Below are positions 11,736-24,898 of a DNA stretch of 64,000 nucleotides, in pieces. The stretch is from Luidia sarsii (taxonomy: Eukaryota > Echinodermata > Asteroidea > Paxillosida > Luidiidae). A program made the position numbers and the translations under genes. A model generated the notes under the pieces. The model worked only from the letters and a program-made list of their open reading frames with translations, searched no databases and was not told the origin of the DNA. The stretch covers positions 8,881,556 through 8,945,555 of the forward strand of contig OX465110.1 in NCBI GenBank assembly GCA_949987565.1, read 5' to 3'. Each line of letters starts with the position of its first letter. The stretch's first letter is position 1.

Positions 11736-12884
11736 CAGTTGGTTGGGCACGCAGTGTATATATATACCATTTATGAGACTAATTTATTAGCAGGTCATGG
11801 TTCACACCTACACAGCAACTGGTCCCCGTGCATATACCTATCGCCCGTGCAAGAGTGATTAAAAAAATCAACAGTTTTATTGCCCACTATATTGTGCCTT
11901 CGTGTAATTGGATTATGACACCCGATAGTGTGCTGATGGGAAGGCAAGAGTGTAATCAGAAGGAGACAGCGACCTATACGAATTAAGGTAAGCCTTTTTT
12001 CTTTCCGAATCTAATATTTTGGGCCGGAATAAAGTACATGTACCGTTGTTTCATCACTGTTGCTTCCCTTTAACCATTCCCTGCACGCGAAAATGAATCT
12101 ATTATCAAAATAAAATGATGAATTCAGTATACACAACCTGAATATTATGAAACCCATATAATACATTAATTAAAATCACCTAAAACATTCAAGTGGTGGG
12201 TATCATATACCGGTACCCACGCTTAAGGATTTTCTTAATGTGATAAACATGGTATACTTTCCAATATAGGCCTATTTTATTCCCATAATTTCTGACATAT
12301 CATCCTTCCACGTGATGTTCCATCGATTACTATATCTTGCATAAACGCTGCATCATGAGTAAGCTTCGTGATGAATTGACGACTTATTGGCACTGCATAT
12401 TTGATTTCTTTTAAACGACATGTTTTCAGAGGGCACATAGATCGGAACTGTATATTATATAGTGTATACTCTCCGGGGGTATGAACATGTAGATTTACCG
12501 GGAAATAGTCGGGCGGGATTGTCTTGTTGCCAGCGTTACGGCGTTAGGAGATCTGCCCGTTTGAGACTGACGAGAAAAGGGGTTAGCGGACTGGTGCGAG
12601 ACTGCGGTGTATTCATGACAGGAAAATGGGCAAGCGAGTCGATGGTGTGCCTTGAAGGGGTTGAGGACAGCCCGCATACATCTTGCTGCCAGACCCCCCC
12701 CCACGTCTTAATTTGCTCGAATTGTCTTCAAGTGTTACCACTGTTTACGGGGGTGTGGATTGGTTGGTGTGTGTGTATGGGGGGGGGGGTCCTTTCTCAG
12801 GAACGGACCTGCTCATTAACGGCACATCGCTTTCTCCTCAGACCACTTCGGAGTTCATGACCAGGCAAGCGCTCGTGTAGGCGG
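11736..12884. other. AT-rich stretch without a recognisable gene
   Basis: Noticeably AT-rich from 11990 to 12460. It includes tatatatata near 11757 and an 11-base G run at 12779-12789. No exon or element boundary was recognised. Confidence 0.55.
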
Positions 12885-13430
12885 CCTGGTAGGGGGTGGG
12901 GGTGGGGGAGGAGGAGGAGGTGGCGAAGACGCGGCAGCGCGGCGGCCTGTCGGTGTTGTCTGTCAGGCCGCTGGTCGCTCGTCGCGCGAACCGTACACCG
13001 GCCCGGGTCTTGGGGCGAGGAGAGGCGAGCGATCCCGACACTATTTGGCTTGGGAAGAGCGCACTCGTGCAGCTTTCCACCCCCCCGCGCTTCGTCCTCG
13101 TGGTCCCCGACGCATTATTCCCCCTGTATACTCGAGCTCGGGCAGACGATAGCCCCTCGCCCCGTGTATCGTTCGCGTAGTCCTTAATGAGGAGCTTCCT
13201 CACTTGTCAGCCAGGCAAAACTACAACGACACCGAGCGGTCGCCGATCCCAGAAAACCATTGAGACTTACTTGGCCGTCGCATCCAGAGCCGCTCAGTTC
13301 TCGGGCCCGCGGGCTAAACGTCTCGTGGAACGGAGGCGGGCCACCTTAGCCGGCTGCACCGGGAGCGGCGTGCGGCCGGTCGGCCCGCCGTCTCCCGACT
13401 CCTCTCCGCCCCGTTAAGCCCGTGCGAAGC
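12885..13430. other. CpG-rich segment
   Basis: A sharp rise in GC and CpG content compared with both flanks (for example cgcgcgaaccg near 12981 and ccgcgggctaaacg near 13308). Several frames on both strands stay open only because of composition. It could be a regulatory or unmethylated island, or part of an unrecognised exon. No motif decides between these. Confidence 0.4.
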
Positions 13431-15007
13431 CCGAGACCGCCGATATCTTCTCATTGCCCGGGACAAGCCGGTAAAGAGCTCAGACGATCCCCCCCCTTAA
13501 AAAAAAAAAATCTCACCCCACCATCCAGCAACACCACACACACAGATCCATAATCAGCCCTTACGAGGTGCCGAAGTCTGATCCGCACTCATTATGACTA
13601 ATTTGAAAACATTGTTGGCTGGCAAGGTAATGGAAGCTGTCATATCGAAGGGAGTTTGTGCCGGGGGCGCAGGCAGCGTTCGGTTTCCCCTCCTCGTCCC
13701 GATACAGCAGCGCGCCGTGCCATCGCGCCGGCCGCACGGTGGCACTTCACACACGGAGAGGGGTGGGGAGGGGAGAGGAGGGCAGAGCTAGCGACACCCT
13801 GGGCTTGACCCCGGGCTGTGTGCGAGCCTTGGCAATTTCCTTTTTTGGGAAGCACCGAACAAACAGGCGGGCACTGGCGGGGGCGTCTGGGGCCCATCAA
13901 GTTAGTGACCCTGTATCGGGGTTCAGAACTTGTCGTAACGACCCCCCCCCCTCTCTCTCTCTATTCTTATACCAGCACCGCCAATGACACTGAACCCCGC
14001 CTTCTGTACAGCCCGGCTAATCGCTTCGGTCATCGGCCAAGACCAACCAGAACTATACAACCGGAGTAACATGCAGTGCCCCCACGAACGCTATTAAATA
14101 ATATAGGTACTCACCTCCCCATTAAATCCAATACGCCACTTGACATCAGCCTCAATTTGGCGCATAATTGAAGCCGTACACACGATTAGTTCGGACTGCG
14201 AGCAATGCCAAACTCAGTTCGTTTTAACTCACCTCCGATGATGTATGAAGATGCAAGTAAATGACCGCCGGGAAAGGCCGTTGAGAAAGGTCCTGCTCGG
14301 ATTTGTGCTCGGATCGAACCGCCGGGCCCTCTAAATGTACGAGATTTGCTTTTAGTTAATGGTCATTTTAAGTTTTTGTAAAGGGTATGCATTCGAATAA
14401 CAATTGCCGAACATTTTGTAATGCCTTCTGTCTTAGTACAGTATAGTCTACGATAATGTAATGACCCAATTGAATGGAAAGGGCAATTGAAGGAAAATAC
14501 TAGTGTATGGTTAGATGTTTTGATGCATGGCCTTGCTATTCTGGTGCGTAGGGTCTCCGCTCACAACGCGTTGACAGGAGTTCAGATAAGGATGGATGGT
14601 CGCATCTCCCAACTACTTTTCGCTGGATGGACTGGCCGTGACAATGAACGCCTATAGCCTTCTACTCCAGTAGCCAAACCTCTCTCTATACTCTATCTCT
14701 TTTTATTAATAGATCCAATTCGGTCCGAGGCCTCAATTACTTTAACTGACAGGCGAGAGAGAGAAAGAGAGACAGCCGACATCTATCTTCATAAGTCAAG
14801 TCTGGCTATTTGTCTAAGTCAGTCATTTGAGAGGAAACATTTTTATTTCTGTCGTAAATTTAAGGAGGAGCAATCTAGCGTATCTGCCTTCTCCATCGAA
14901 GATTCCCATCGCAGGCTAGCACGCTTAATGCCAATTTTCCCCAAGCGTCACGTAAGCCATCGATGTGACGTCCCGATTGTCCAAAATGGTCGACAGGCAG
15001 CACAATA
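13431..15007. other. Stretch without a recognisable gene
   Basis: Mixed DNA. It includes a C9 plus CT patch at 13942-13965 and an AT-rich part at 14340-14560. The site ggatcgaacc near 14311 looks like an inverted B-box but has no matching T-arm. Confidence 0.5.
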
Positions 15008-15034
15008 GAGAGAGAGAGAGAGAGAGAGAGAGAG
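15008..15034. repeat. (GA)n microsatellite
   Basis: About thirteen uninterrupted GA dinucleotides inside otherwise unique DNA. Confidence 0.95.
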
Positions 15035-16300
15035 CCATTTGAATTCATCCCCCCCCCCTGCCCTTCAGTCGTGAATTGGTTTAGGCAGCGGTGCTGAAGT
15101 TCAATTCTTTCGGTGGGAATCCCAGAAAGTTGTGCATCGGGGCAGTGCAGGCTCAGGATGGTCGACCCGTCACTGGCCCGCAATCCAGGCGAAAGCGATT
15201 CACGGGCAGCATTTATCGACGGGGGTAGGGGAGAGAGGGGAGGGCTGGTAATAGGGGAAGCCTTCACCTCCACTGCCATTACCCCCCGAAGATGGAGTCA
15301 CTGATACCGGCTGGGGTGGTGTGCCGGGTGTGCGACCGCCATTATCTGAGCCGGAGATCGGAGCGCGCGGGCCCGGGAATGCGTTCGGGAGATTTTCGCC
15401 CGCACGCCTCGGAATGGAGAAGAGGAAGGGGAGGATGAGGGGGACCAAAACGAGACGAGAGACAGAGGGGAAAAAAGCCCCGGGAGGCTTCAATTGTCCG
15501 CTCTGGTGATTTCAGGCAACACTCAAGGTTGAGTGTTAGTGATTGGGGAAAGTTGACGGGTGGTAAGTTGTATGCTGGTTGGATGTTGGGTGTTGCTATA
15601 CTGCCCATGGTACCGCACAGCGCATACATCGCGGAGACAAACAATTCCTGCACTGTATGCGCAGTCGTATACAAGCCAGCGAAGTGGGCTAAAAATGTCA
15701 GATAATAAATGGGGAAACAATTCAAAACAAAGGGGCGTGCATGGCTGGATTTTTGTTCTATTATTATTTGGTTTTATAATTAATTTTGTATTGTTTGTTC
15801 AGACACGTTCCGTGTGCCATGAAAACGGAACTGTGTTATTCAAGGTGAAGGGGAAGGTATTCCCGTTTGCACGTAATTTAAATATATAGGCTATATATGT
15901 ATATATTAGGCCTACAGCCGCCAAAAGGTCAATAAAGCGAACGGTATACCCGAATCTTTAATATAAGGCCCCTACATAACATTTGTAAGATCGAAAAACA
16001 GAAGTGTTCATAGATTTACATGAAACTTATACAGTTTGAAGATGGTTATAAGATAGTAGAAACCTCTCACTGAATATGTTTTCTAGCCAAAATTTATGTA
16101 TTTTGGGAGAAATGAGTAAATAGTTTACGTCTCACCAAGATCTAAACTATTTTCCAGAACTGTACGGCGTTGAATGCTGCATTTTCGCGAAACAAATGCA
16201 GCGGTTTTCCCGATTTTCTCGAGACTCGGTTGGCGATTGAGCTGAAATTTTCACAGGTGTGCTATTTCATGCATATGTTGGATCAGACATCGTATGGATG
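15035..16300. other. Stretch without a recognisable gene
   Basis: AT-rich from 15690 onward, with tatatatgtatatatt near 15890. No gene recognised up to the assembly gap. Confidence 0.55.
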
Positions 16301-16500
16301 NNNNNNNNNNNNNNNNNNNNNNNNNNNNNNNNNNNNNNNNNNNNNNNNNNNNNNNNNNNNNNNNNNNNNNNNNNNNNNNNNNNNNNNNNNNNNNNNNNNN
16401 NNNNNNNNNNNNNNNNNNNNNNNNNNNNNNNNNNNNNNNNNNNNNNNNNNNNNNNNNNNNNNNNNNNNNNNNNNNNNNNNNNNNNNNNNNNNNNNNNNNN
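16301..16500. other. Assembly gap (200 N)
   Basis: Exactly 200 undetermined bases. The right edge enters a GA-rich tract directly, so the missing sequence probably includes more of it. The round number suggests a placeholder length. Confidence 0.99.
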
Positions 16501-16624
16501 GAGAGGGTGGAGAGAGGGAGAGAGAGAGAGAGAGGGGGGGGGAGGTGGAGAAGAGGTGGGTAGATGGAGAGAGCGAGGTGGAGAGAGGAGAGATAGAAAG
16601 AGAGGTGGAGAGAGAGGGGGTTGA
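16501..16624. repeat. GA tract at the gap edge
   Basis: GAGAGGTGGAGAGA-type purine repeats with a 9-base G run near 16534. It is probably the visible right part of a longer tract hidden by the gap. Confidence 0.85.
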
Positions 16625-18484
16625 AAGAGATCCCGCTCGCTGAATGGACAGAAGAAGCTATTTTCAAAAGATGGATCTGACGCGATGGTTGGAGACGAAA
16701 TGAATTACGCTGCTCTGATGAGGCCGGGGTTCGTTCGTACCGTTGATCTTGGCACCAACATACCCCTGCAGTTCTTTGTGAGGACTTGCCAAGTCTGTGT
16801 GGTCACTGCCAACGTTGGGCATTCCTCAAGACAAATATGGTCGAATTGTAACCAGTGATGAAAAGTGTTCATGCAGATTCGAAGCAACACCTTGCTGAGT
16901 TTTGAGTGTATGGGTGATAGTATGCTGACCGCATGTGCTGGGACCGATTGTAATATTGGGGCATGCACAGACACCATGGAAAGAGTCATTTCCTGTACAT
17001 GGGTCTACATTCCACATTTAGCATGCCTCAGATTTTAGAGGAGAGACATAACGGCTGTCCCAAAGTAAAATAAAAAAAGGTTGTACCGAAGAGTACCGCC
17101 CGGGATGCGACGACGTGATTTGTTGGGGCTGGCCGTCCGTCTCCACGCGTACAGCTCGCACGCATGCATGCATGCATGCACGCCCCAAACACGGCCAAAC
17201 AAAACAGCGGAGGTGGCAAAACAAAAGCGAGTTCCTCCGGTAATCAACCGGCCACGTTGATGTCATCAACGGGGAAGCAACGGACTTAATTTCAGGGCCA
17301 CCGTTTGCACCCGCACTCCTCCCTTCGGGCGCTATTCATACTTGTCAAATTTTAGGAAATTACTAATGGTGGCAACTGTCGACAACTCCCAGCTGTTGGA
17401 GGGATTCCTGCGAGGATGTGCGTTTTATATAAAGAACACCAACTGATCCAGAACTTACGGACCCGGTATATGAGGTTACTTATTAGGGGGGGGGGGGTCT
17501 TGTCTTTCTTGACGAGCAATTTAGCCAGCGGGCAGTGCATGGTGTGGAAGGTTGAAACGAGGCCACTCACTATACGCGATCCTAGCACCAAGTCCAAGGT
17601 GGAAAAGGAACACTCCTCTGTCTTATGTAGTTCTCTGCGACGGGGACATGGGGCGTTTAGCCCGGGGCGACGTGCAACCGTGTGGCTGCCTTATTCTTAG
17701 CCCTACACCTGTCGGCGTAGGTAACCCCACCTATTGTTCCGATGATAGCCACGGCTCACCCGGGGGAGCCCGGGCCAGCCGAGGTGTTGAAACGACCGGA
17801 CGAGGGCGAGCCAGGCGGCGGGCCTGCTGGGCACGGGGACGGCGGGGCCCTTAGCCGGCCGGTCGACCGCCCCCTCTCCCCTCCCCCTACCCCCTACCCC
17901 CTACCCTCGGTCCCCAGTGCATCGCGTGCACGGGCCGGTGGACGGGGAGGGCATCCACAACCCGTAGTCCATTTTTATCTCCAACTCCCCAGCGATGCAT
18001 GGACACCGTTAAATCATCGCTCAAGTAAAGCAACATTCGGAGGGCGGTAATGGGTAAAACATGAAACCGGTCGTGGTGAAAACGTGACCCATAACGTGAA
18101 AACCTCCCGGAAAAGAGGAACACAATTTATCACGCTTCTCTGTAACATTATTAGACACAACAAATAACCACATGAAAACCACATAATGAAAACTATAAGA
18201 AGAACGTCTACCGGTTCCATTGCAGTAAAAAAAACACCTCTGTTCCTCGGATGGTGATCCATAAAAACCTAATAATAAAAACAACATGTGGAAATTGTGC
18301 CTGACCAAGTTTAGGCATGGAAATTGCAAGTCAAGCGGTGCTAGTTGGCCAGAGCTACTGTTTGGCTTGCGGCATCGTGTTACATTGAGGTGGCTTCGAT
18401 CCGTAGAGTTGGAGACGATTCAGGCGATGAGGTTGCTGGCAAGATGTGGGCTACGGAGACGGGCTGGCGGTGGGCACATGTTGC
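16625..18484. other. Stretch without a recognisable gene; small repeats inside
   Basis: It includes gcatgcatgcatgcatgc at about 17162-17180, a 12-base G run at 17486-17497, a CpG-rich patch at 17745-17870 and a ccccctac repeat at about 17880-17904. AT-rich non-repetitive DNA follows from 18000. No gene was recognised. Confidence 0.55.
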
Positions 18485-18965
18485 TGGTTCGCATCTTATA
18501 GATGGTTGGTTTTAAATAGCTGAAATATAACTATAGTTCTAAAGTTGAGATGCCTCTTTAGGCACTAGTTGATAGCTCCATAGCTGAAATGCACGAACTA
18601 TCCTTAATGGATGTACTCGCCAGATGGATGTATAGGATGTAAGTCCCGCAGCTATACATGTGATGGTTCATAGTTGATATCATTTTTGTTCAATAGCTGG
18701 GATAGTTTTGATATAGATTGGATGCTTCTATAGCTAAAATGGATTCATAGTTAATATCTGTTCAATAGGTCGGATTTGTTTAATATAGTTTTATAGCGAA
18801 GATTGGTTCATATAGGCTCGTTAAGAATGTATATACCAGATATTTGCAAGTAGATGTATTAACTATTAAGGGATTATTATTGGGATGGGCCTATTGGCCT
18901 AACTAATACTAATAGACAGTTGAAATGGTTATAAACCAGATATGTAGCTAATAACTGTGGGTTTG
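18485..18965. repeat. Old, degenerate AT-rich minisatellite
   Basis: Variants of atagctgaaatgg, ttcatagttgatatc and gttcaatagctgg recur in the same order, best seen at 18664-18740 and 18740-18805, giving a period near 70 bp with many substitutions and indels. Further scattered fragments run to about 18960. Period and unit number are estimates by eye. Confidence 0.55.
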
Positions 18966-20170
18966 TAGTTGGATGAGTTACTGCATCGGGACCCACTGGA
19001 GATGGCTCTAGTTGACACGACTCCCCGGCATGACAGCTTTCCGATCCTTCGCTCTCCGTCGGTATTTGCGATTCATTTCACGGTGTGGCACGGCCCACTT
19101 TACTGTTTGTCCCCAGTTGACGAGTCAACTTCGTGGAGGACAGGGGGAGGGGAGGAGGAGGAGGAGGGGGGGGGGGATGGAGAGGTTGGCGGGGGGGGGG
19201 GGGGGAGTCGACCGACGGGTTTCGGTAATCTTGCACCGGCCCCGTGATCTGCAACCTTCGCCTACCCACTTCCAGAACAGAATGTTAAACAACACCAAAA
19301 AAAAAAAAAATTGAGGGAAAAAAATCGATCGGGGAATTGCCGGAAAGAGCGCAAAGAACGGTTAGTCCGTAGAAGCGCCGGCCGAGGCCCCGAATCACGG
19401 AGCTGGCGCACGTCTATGACCGCTTTAGAAAGTGCGAGGGACCCTTGTCAGATGGTCCGGTCAACCATTCCCTCCCATCCTCCTCCTCCTCCTCCTCCTC
19501 CTCCTTCCCCCGTCTCCCGCCATCGCCATCACTCGGCCATCGAGCACACCACAACTCCCGTTAATACTCGACCAGTGGGCCGAGACCGTTTGTTCATCTC
19601 GAGAATGTAGAAGGCACTAACACCGCCACCCCTTCCTCCCCCTCCCTTCCTCCCCCCTCCCTTCCACCCCACTTCCTCGTTCCAGGAAAGACAAAAAAAT
19701 ATATAAGAGGAAAATGGGGAGAAGAAGAAAGAAAGACAAAAAAATCCGGAGGGCACTAACCGAGGTTTTGGTCTCTTGTGAATTGTCTGATTGTCTTTTT
19801 TTGGGTGTCCTGGCCGGCACGGATGGAGTGAATTGTCCGGGTCGCTCTTCTTAAATGTCACTTCATTATTCATGGTGCTCTTTTTGGTCGCTCTTGGGTT
19901 TTTTTTCCCTCTCCCTCCTTCCCTCTCTCCCTCCCCCCTTTCTCTCTCTATCTCTCTCTCCCCCCTCTCAGTCAGAATTGGCTCGTGTTTGTGCAATATT
20001 TGTATGTCCAACGTCAATATTGGGACTAGGTATGCCGGTTCTATGCCGCCCACTCCACAACCCAGCCACCCACCCTCCACCGTCCCGTGACCAATTCCTT
20101 GCCGTAGGTTGGGTCGGTCGCGTTAGCCGTATACCGTTTTCGGGTGTGTGTGTGTGTGTGTGTGTGTGTT
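18966..20170. repeat. Region crowded with simple repeats
   Basis: GGA triplets 19152-19166 and a 15-base G run 19191-19205; an A run near 19299-19312; CCT triplets about 19478-19505; CCCTCC-rich 19629-19670; CT-rich 19910-19971; (GT)n 20144-20169. Intervening DNA is unremarkable. Confidence 0.75.
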
Positions 20171-22167
20171 TTCCCCCTTTCTCCAACGAACAAAATGACG
20201 ATTCCCTCGTCTCAGCCTCACTCAATGGCAAGACTGGCATGTGACCATTGTTCGCGATTGATTAGGACAGCCCTTCCAACCTTCCCGTCCTCCACTTTCC
20301 ATTTGAGTTCATGTCCAGTGGAGGGTTTCATGAAAAGACTCGTAATACTCGCTCTCCAGCATTTGGTGGGATTCGAGATTTGATTCAGCACCGAGGCATG
20401 GAGCTAGGGAACATAAAGCAAGGAACAAAGGTAGACCGCTGGGCGATGTTGAGCCTATATCCAGTCCCCAGTTATCAGCTCAATATCACTTCATATCAAC
20501 TGGTAATATGGTCAATAATCATATCAATGTTGGCATTGTGTTGGCCAAAATCAATCACGACATTTCTGATAAAACAAGACCGGCATTTCTTTGGGCGGAA
20601 CGTCTTCGTCTCACACTGTGCGTACATAAAGGTAAGGGCAAAGCCATTTCGCTATTGGGAAGATTTGAGAACAGAAAGACCAACAAAGAGGAGATGACTT
20701 CATCTCAGCTTCTCAACGATTTATGTGTTTTTTTTCATTTTCAGTTTCTGTTTTACTGCCACTGCCATGATATACGGGTAATCAATGGATAACGCGTGGA
20801 GATCCTTCAATGTCACAGCAGGACAAAGTAATGAAAGACGTGTTCATGTGCTCACGTCCAGTCCATTGCTGGCGAATTCGAGAACGAATCACGAAGCCAT
20901 CCGAGTGGTTTGGGAGCGATGGGTTCCGATAAGTTCTTCTCCGCCTACCGCAGCTTGGGCCAAGAGGTTTGCGATCTTCCGATCAGATATACCTCGGTAT
21001 AGACATGACCGTTATACCAGGGCCGCCGACCGTGACGCGACACCCCTTTTTCGACCGATCCCCGCGAGACCGGGACGGTGGCTACCGACTGTCCCCGCCC
21101 GCTGACTTTAATGCATTGTTCTACCCACTGTTGACATTTGTCATTCTCTTATTGTCTCTTCCCACGGAATAATTCAATTAATGAAATCGTAAGAAGGGCG
21201 AATGGTTTAAAGCCCCAACTCCGCGCTGCCCCGCGCTACGTATTCCATCTGCCGGTCGTCTTTGCTTCAAGTCACAGTCTTATTTTGTTTAGTGGGGGAG
21301 GTGGGAGGGTGATTGGGTAGGAAGAGCGGTCGATTCCCCTCTGCCTCGTAATTTAGGGGGGCAAGGTGTGATTAGAAACGGCTAGACGTGAGGAAGGGGG
21401 AGGGGTGCACAGTCGAGGGGAGGGGGAGAAGCAGAAGGGAAGAGAGAGGATAGGGGGTTATAAACGTGTTTTTGTAATTACACGACTCAACGCCAGCACA
21501 CCTCCGGTACCCTTCCCGCTCGCTCCCCCGAGTCAGTCAATAATATTAGTAGATAACCAGGCAGCGAAGACCACGTACCTGAAGAAGGGAGGGGGGGGGG
21601 TATGCAGGGGTCTGGTTTAGAGATCTTGTCATTCCTGTGTGTGGCGGGGGGTAGGGGTGGGAGACGGCGAGTTAACGCGGTGAGAGACAAGGGTGAACCG
21701 ACAGAAAGCTAATTGATGGCAGCCTGACCGGACGAGCGGTCGCTGAAACAAACTGGCGGGGGGGGGGGGGGGTATGGGAGATGGAAGGGGAGGAGGGCGG
21801 TGTCCGGAAAAACTTACGGGGTCCGAGTTGCTGCACCGGTGGCGGTGGATTCTAACATTCTAAGCGGTGAGGACACGAAGTTGCAGTCAAACTTTAAGAC
21901 GATGTAGACTTGTCTGGGACGACTGCAAGGGGAAAGGCTAAAAGTCGAATGATAATTTCTGGTCAGAAATGTTCGGACTTTTTATTGATTTTGTCCAACG
22001 CAATCCAACATGTTTGCAGACCTGTGATATAGGCACCAGAAACCATTGAAGACAGTTAAACGATGGGGGATGAGCTCGATGGCTACTGGCTGGACTGCGG
22101 ATTGATTCACCAGTACAGGTGTGGCGCACTTGGATCATATAGTGGCCTGGTGGGGAATTGAGATAAT
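20171..22167. other. Stretch without a recognisable gene
   Basis: Mixed DNA with G runs at 21591-21600 and 21758-21772. Frames of 90 to 130 codons at 20311-21105 show no motif. No repeats other than short purine patches around 21400-21450. Confidence 0.55.
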
Positions 22168-23040
22168 GCTGAGGAAGAGGGGGTGAGGAGGAAGAGGATG
22201 ACATAGAGGAGGGGAGGGTGGGGATGATGATGATGAGGATGGGGAGGAGGAGCATGGGGAGAAGGTGAGGATGAGGTGGAGGATGGGGAGAAGGAGGAGG
22301 AGGAGGAGGAGGAGGAGGGTGAGGATGAGGAGGAGGAGGATGGGGAGGAGGGTGAGGATGAGGAGGAGGGTGAGGATGAGGAGGGTGAGGATGAGGAGGA
22401 GGAGGATGGGGAGGAGGGTGAGGATGAGGAGGAGGGTGAGGATGAGGAGGAGGGTGAGGATGAGGAGGAGGAGGATGGGAGGAGGGTGAGGATGAGGAGG
22501 GTGAGGATGAGGAGGATGGGGATGGGGAGGAGGAGGAGGATGGGAGGAGGGTGAGGATGAGGAGGTGGAGGAGGGTGAGGATGAGGAGGAGGGTGAGGAT
22601 GAGGAGGTGGAGGAGGGTGAGGATGGGGAGGAGGGGGAGGATGAGGAGGAGGATGAGGAGGGTGAGGGTGAGGAGGGTGAGGATGAGGAGGGTGAGGAAG
22701 AGGAGGGTAAGGATGGGGAGGTGGAGGAGGGTGAGGAGGAGGAGGGGATTGGGAGGAGGAGGATGGGGAGGATGGGGAGGATGAAGAGGAGAAGGATGAG
22801 GAGGTGGTTGAGGATGAGGATGAAGAGGGTTGGGAGGGCTAGGAGCAGTTGCAGTTGTGGCACACTTGTGTCCTGCAGTTGACTGAGAAAAAATTATGGT
22901 GGGGTGAGGAGGCTGAGTATGATGAGGATGAGGGGGAGGGGGATGATGAGGAGGGTGGGATGGGGAGGATGAGGAGAACGAGGAAGACAGGTATGACAGG
23001 GTGGACGGAGAGGATGAGGAGGAGGATGGCGATGATGACG
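22168..23040. repeat. GGA/GAT-rich minisatellite
   Basis: Purine-rich blocks of gaggagg, gtgaggatgag and gatgggg are shuffled in multiples of 3, with the best local period 12 to 18 bp (gagggtgaggatgaggag repeated at 22350-22480). It is interrupted by ordinary sequence at 22838-22900. The plus-strand frame gives a Glu/Asp/Gly-rich translation and the minus strand a Ser/Pro/Leu/His-rich one of up to 398 codons. Neither looks like a conserved protein. Confidence 0.9.
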
Positions 23041-23140
23041 ATGACAATGATACCTCGAAGATGTCCGTATTATTATTATTGTATGCATCCTTGCTATATA
23101 TATCCGTGCACCCTCCCCCAGAAAGCAAGAACACACAAGA

Positions 23141-23301
23141 CTCGGATCTCTCTCTCTCTCCCTCTCTCTATCCCTCTCTCTCTCCCTTCCTCTCCCCCCT
23201 CTCTCTCCCTCCCTTCTCTCTCCCCTCCCACTCCCTCTCTCTCTCTCCCTCCCCCTCTCTCACTCTCTACTCTCTCTCATCTCTCTCTCTCTCTCTCTCT
23301 C

Positions 23302-23353
<52 letters not shown>

Positions 23354-23365
23354 TCTCTCTCCCCA
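23141..23365. repeat. CT microsatellite
   Basis: Pyrimidine-rich throughout, with pure (CT)n segments near 23280-23365. The 100 bases between this and the preceding purine array (23041-23140) are unique and contain a tatatatat patch. Confidence 0.9.
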
Positions 23366-24425
23366 CTTGGACTTTTCCAATTGCGTCGATAATTGGTGTC
23401 GCAAGCAAAATCGGTACGAGAGATCACCCAACAAACGCAAAATCGAAATCGAAAACGGTTAGCAATGTTTACCGAAAAAGAAGGATAGGGTGCGAGACTG
23501 CGCACGATCGGCCGGGAATACCGCCGATCTATTCTCGTCTCGTCCTCCCCACTTCTCGTCCTTCTTCCGAGAAGTGGGGGATTTTAGATAGCTCTAGAAT
23601 GTTGCGATTGGCCGAGAAATAGGCAGGAAATAGTTTGATTAAGGTGCGTGGAAGGCCTGAAAACCTGTAGTTCCCAGCGTCCGCCATGTTTCTCTTCTTC
23701 TGTGTTCGCATGTGCTTTTACTTTCTGCACTTGAGTGTGTTTTCTTCTCAGTTTTGATCCGGGGGTGGGGGAGGGGAGGCAATCAAAATTGTCCTTGCCC
23801 TATTGGCAAGATTCTGACAGTGTCGATCGACACCAGTGGATCCTGGAGTGACACCTGTGCGGTGTTGTGCAGCGCGAATCCAGCAGGTTTGGAATCGACT
23901 CTCCGTTTGGATTGGTGGAAGTCCCACCGAGTTAGTGCCTGTCCAATAGCGTCACGTGTATTGCAGTGACTCTTCGCTGCGTTTACCGAGTCCTAGGATG
24001 TCTAATTGACGGATCGGTTGTCATAAGCAGGAGTTTTTCAAAAATTGTCTTGGAATTGGGGGGGGGGTGTTTTGAAGAACACTTGGACCGACATTGGTAA
24101 AACAAATATCAACTGGGACCAACACTAGGCCCCCTATAGGTCAATCAAACTCCAAATGTTGGATTGAGTTGGTCAAAAACCGACCCCAATATGTCCTATC
24201 ATCTCTGGCATGCAAATTATTTTGTCTTTTGACGGTGGACGGTCCAGAATGTGCTCCAGTGCAAGAGATAGTGCGCTACCTATGGCTAAGATGAAATCGA
24301 TTAAGTCTGCAGGTGGGAATGAGATGCAACGAAACATGCTTTCTGTTGCCTGCATGAAGGAATGTATGAAGGGGTGTTGGGCAAAGGGGCGCATGAGGAG
24401 TCTGTTCAGTTTCTCTGTCCACTAT
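23366..24425. other. Stretch without a recognisable gene
   Basis: Mixed DNA. A small palindrome ccacttctc...gagaagtgg lies at 23550-23578, and a G run at 24058-24067. No coding segment recognised. Confidence 0.5.
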
Positions 24426-24898
24426 ATATCTCTCTCTCTGCTCTCTCCATCTCTCCATCGCCCCCATCTCTCTCCCTCTCTCTGCCTCTCTCGCCCTCTC
24501 TGTCTCTGCCTTTGCCTCTCCCTAACTTTCCTCTCTCTCTCTATCTGGCTCACCATGGCACTCCCATTAAATTAGGGGAACCACAGATTCTATAATCCCC
24601 TTTTCAGCGCGGCAATATGACTCTAATCCCGTCATTTTGAAACAGATTAAAATGAGATCACTTTCCCATGAAAATCTAATCACATTTAGGGGATTATCGG
24701 TCGTGCTTGTAATCAAGTGAACGGAAGCTATCTCGATTTGATGATTCCAGGGCGTGTCTCCCCTCCCTCCCTCCCTCATTCCCTCCCTCCCTCCCTCCCT
24801 CCCCCTCCCTCCCTCCCTCCCCCTCCCCGCCCTCCCGCCCTCCCATCCCCTCCCCCCTCCCCTGCACTCCACTCCTCTTCCTTCCTTCCCTCCCTCAG
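24426..24898. repeat. CT tract and CCCT array
   Basis: CT-rich 24426-24545 is followed by about 200 bp of AT-rich unique DNA, then a CCCT/CCCTC array at 24760-24898. The opposite strand of the second array is Gly/Arg-rich when translated and not a gene. Confidence 0.85.

Noticed and set aside
14305..14325. tRNA gene suggested by ggatcgaaccg
   Set aside because: The inverted B-box has no matching T-stem, A-box or acceptor stem around it. The same applies to 38021-38030 and 53009-53018.
16170..16667. Open frames spanning the run of N
   Set aside because: They are made open only by undetermined bases; the visible part is a GA tract.
17880..17904. Telomere-like CCCCTA repeats
   Set aside because: The period is 7 (ccccctac), there are only three units, and they lie inside a pyrimidine-rich patch. 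Not the metazoan TTAGGG repeat.
21938..23134. 398-codon open frame on the minus strand
   Set aside because: It is the complement of the GGA/GAT array. The translation is Ser/Pro/Leu/His low complexity in several phases at once, and there is no domain.
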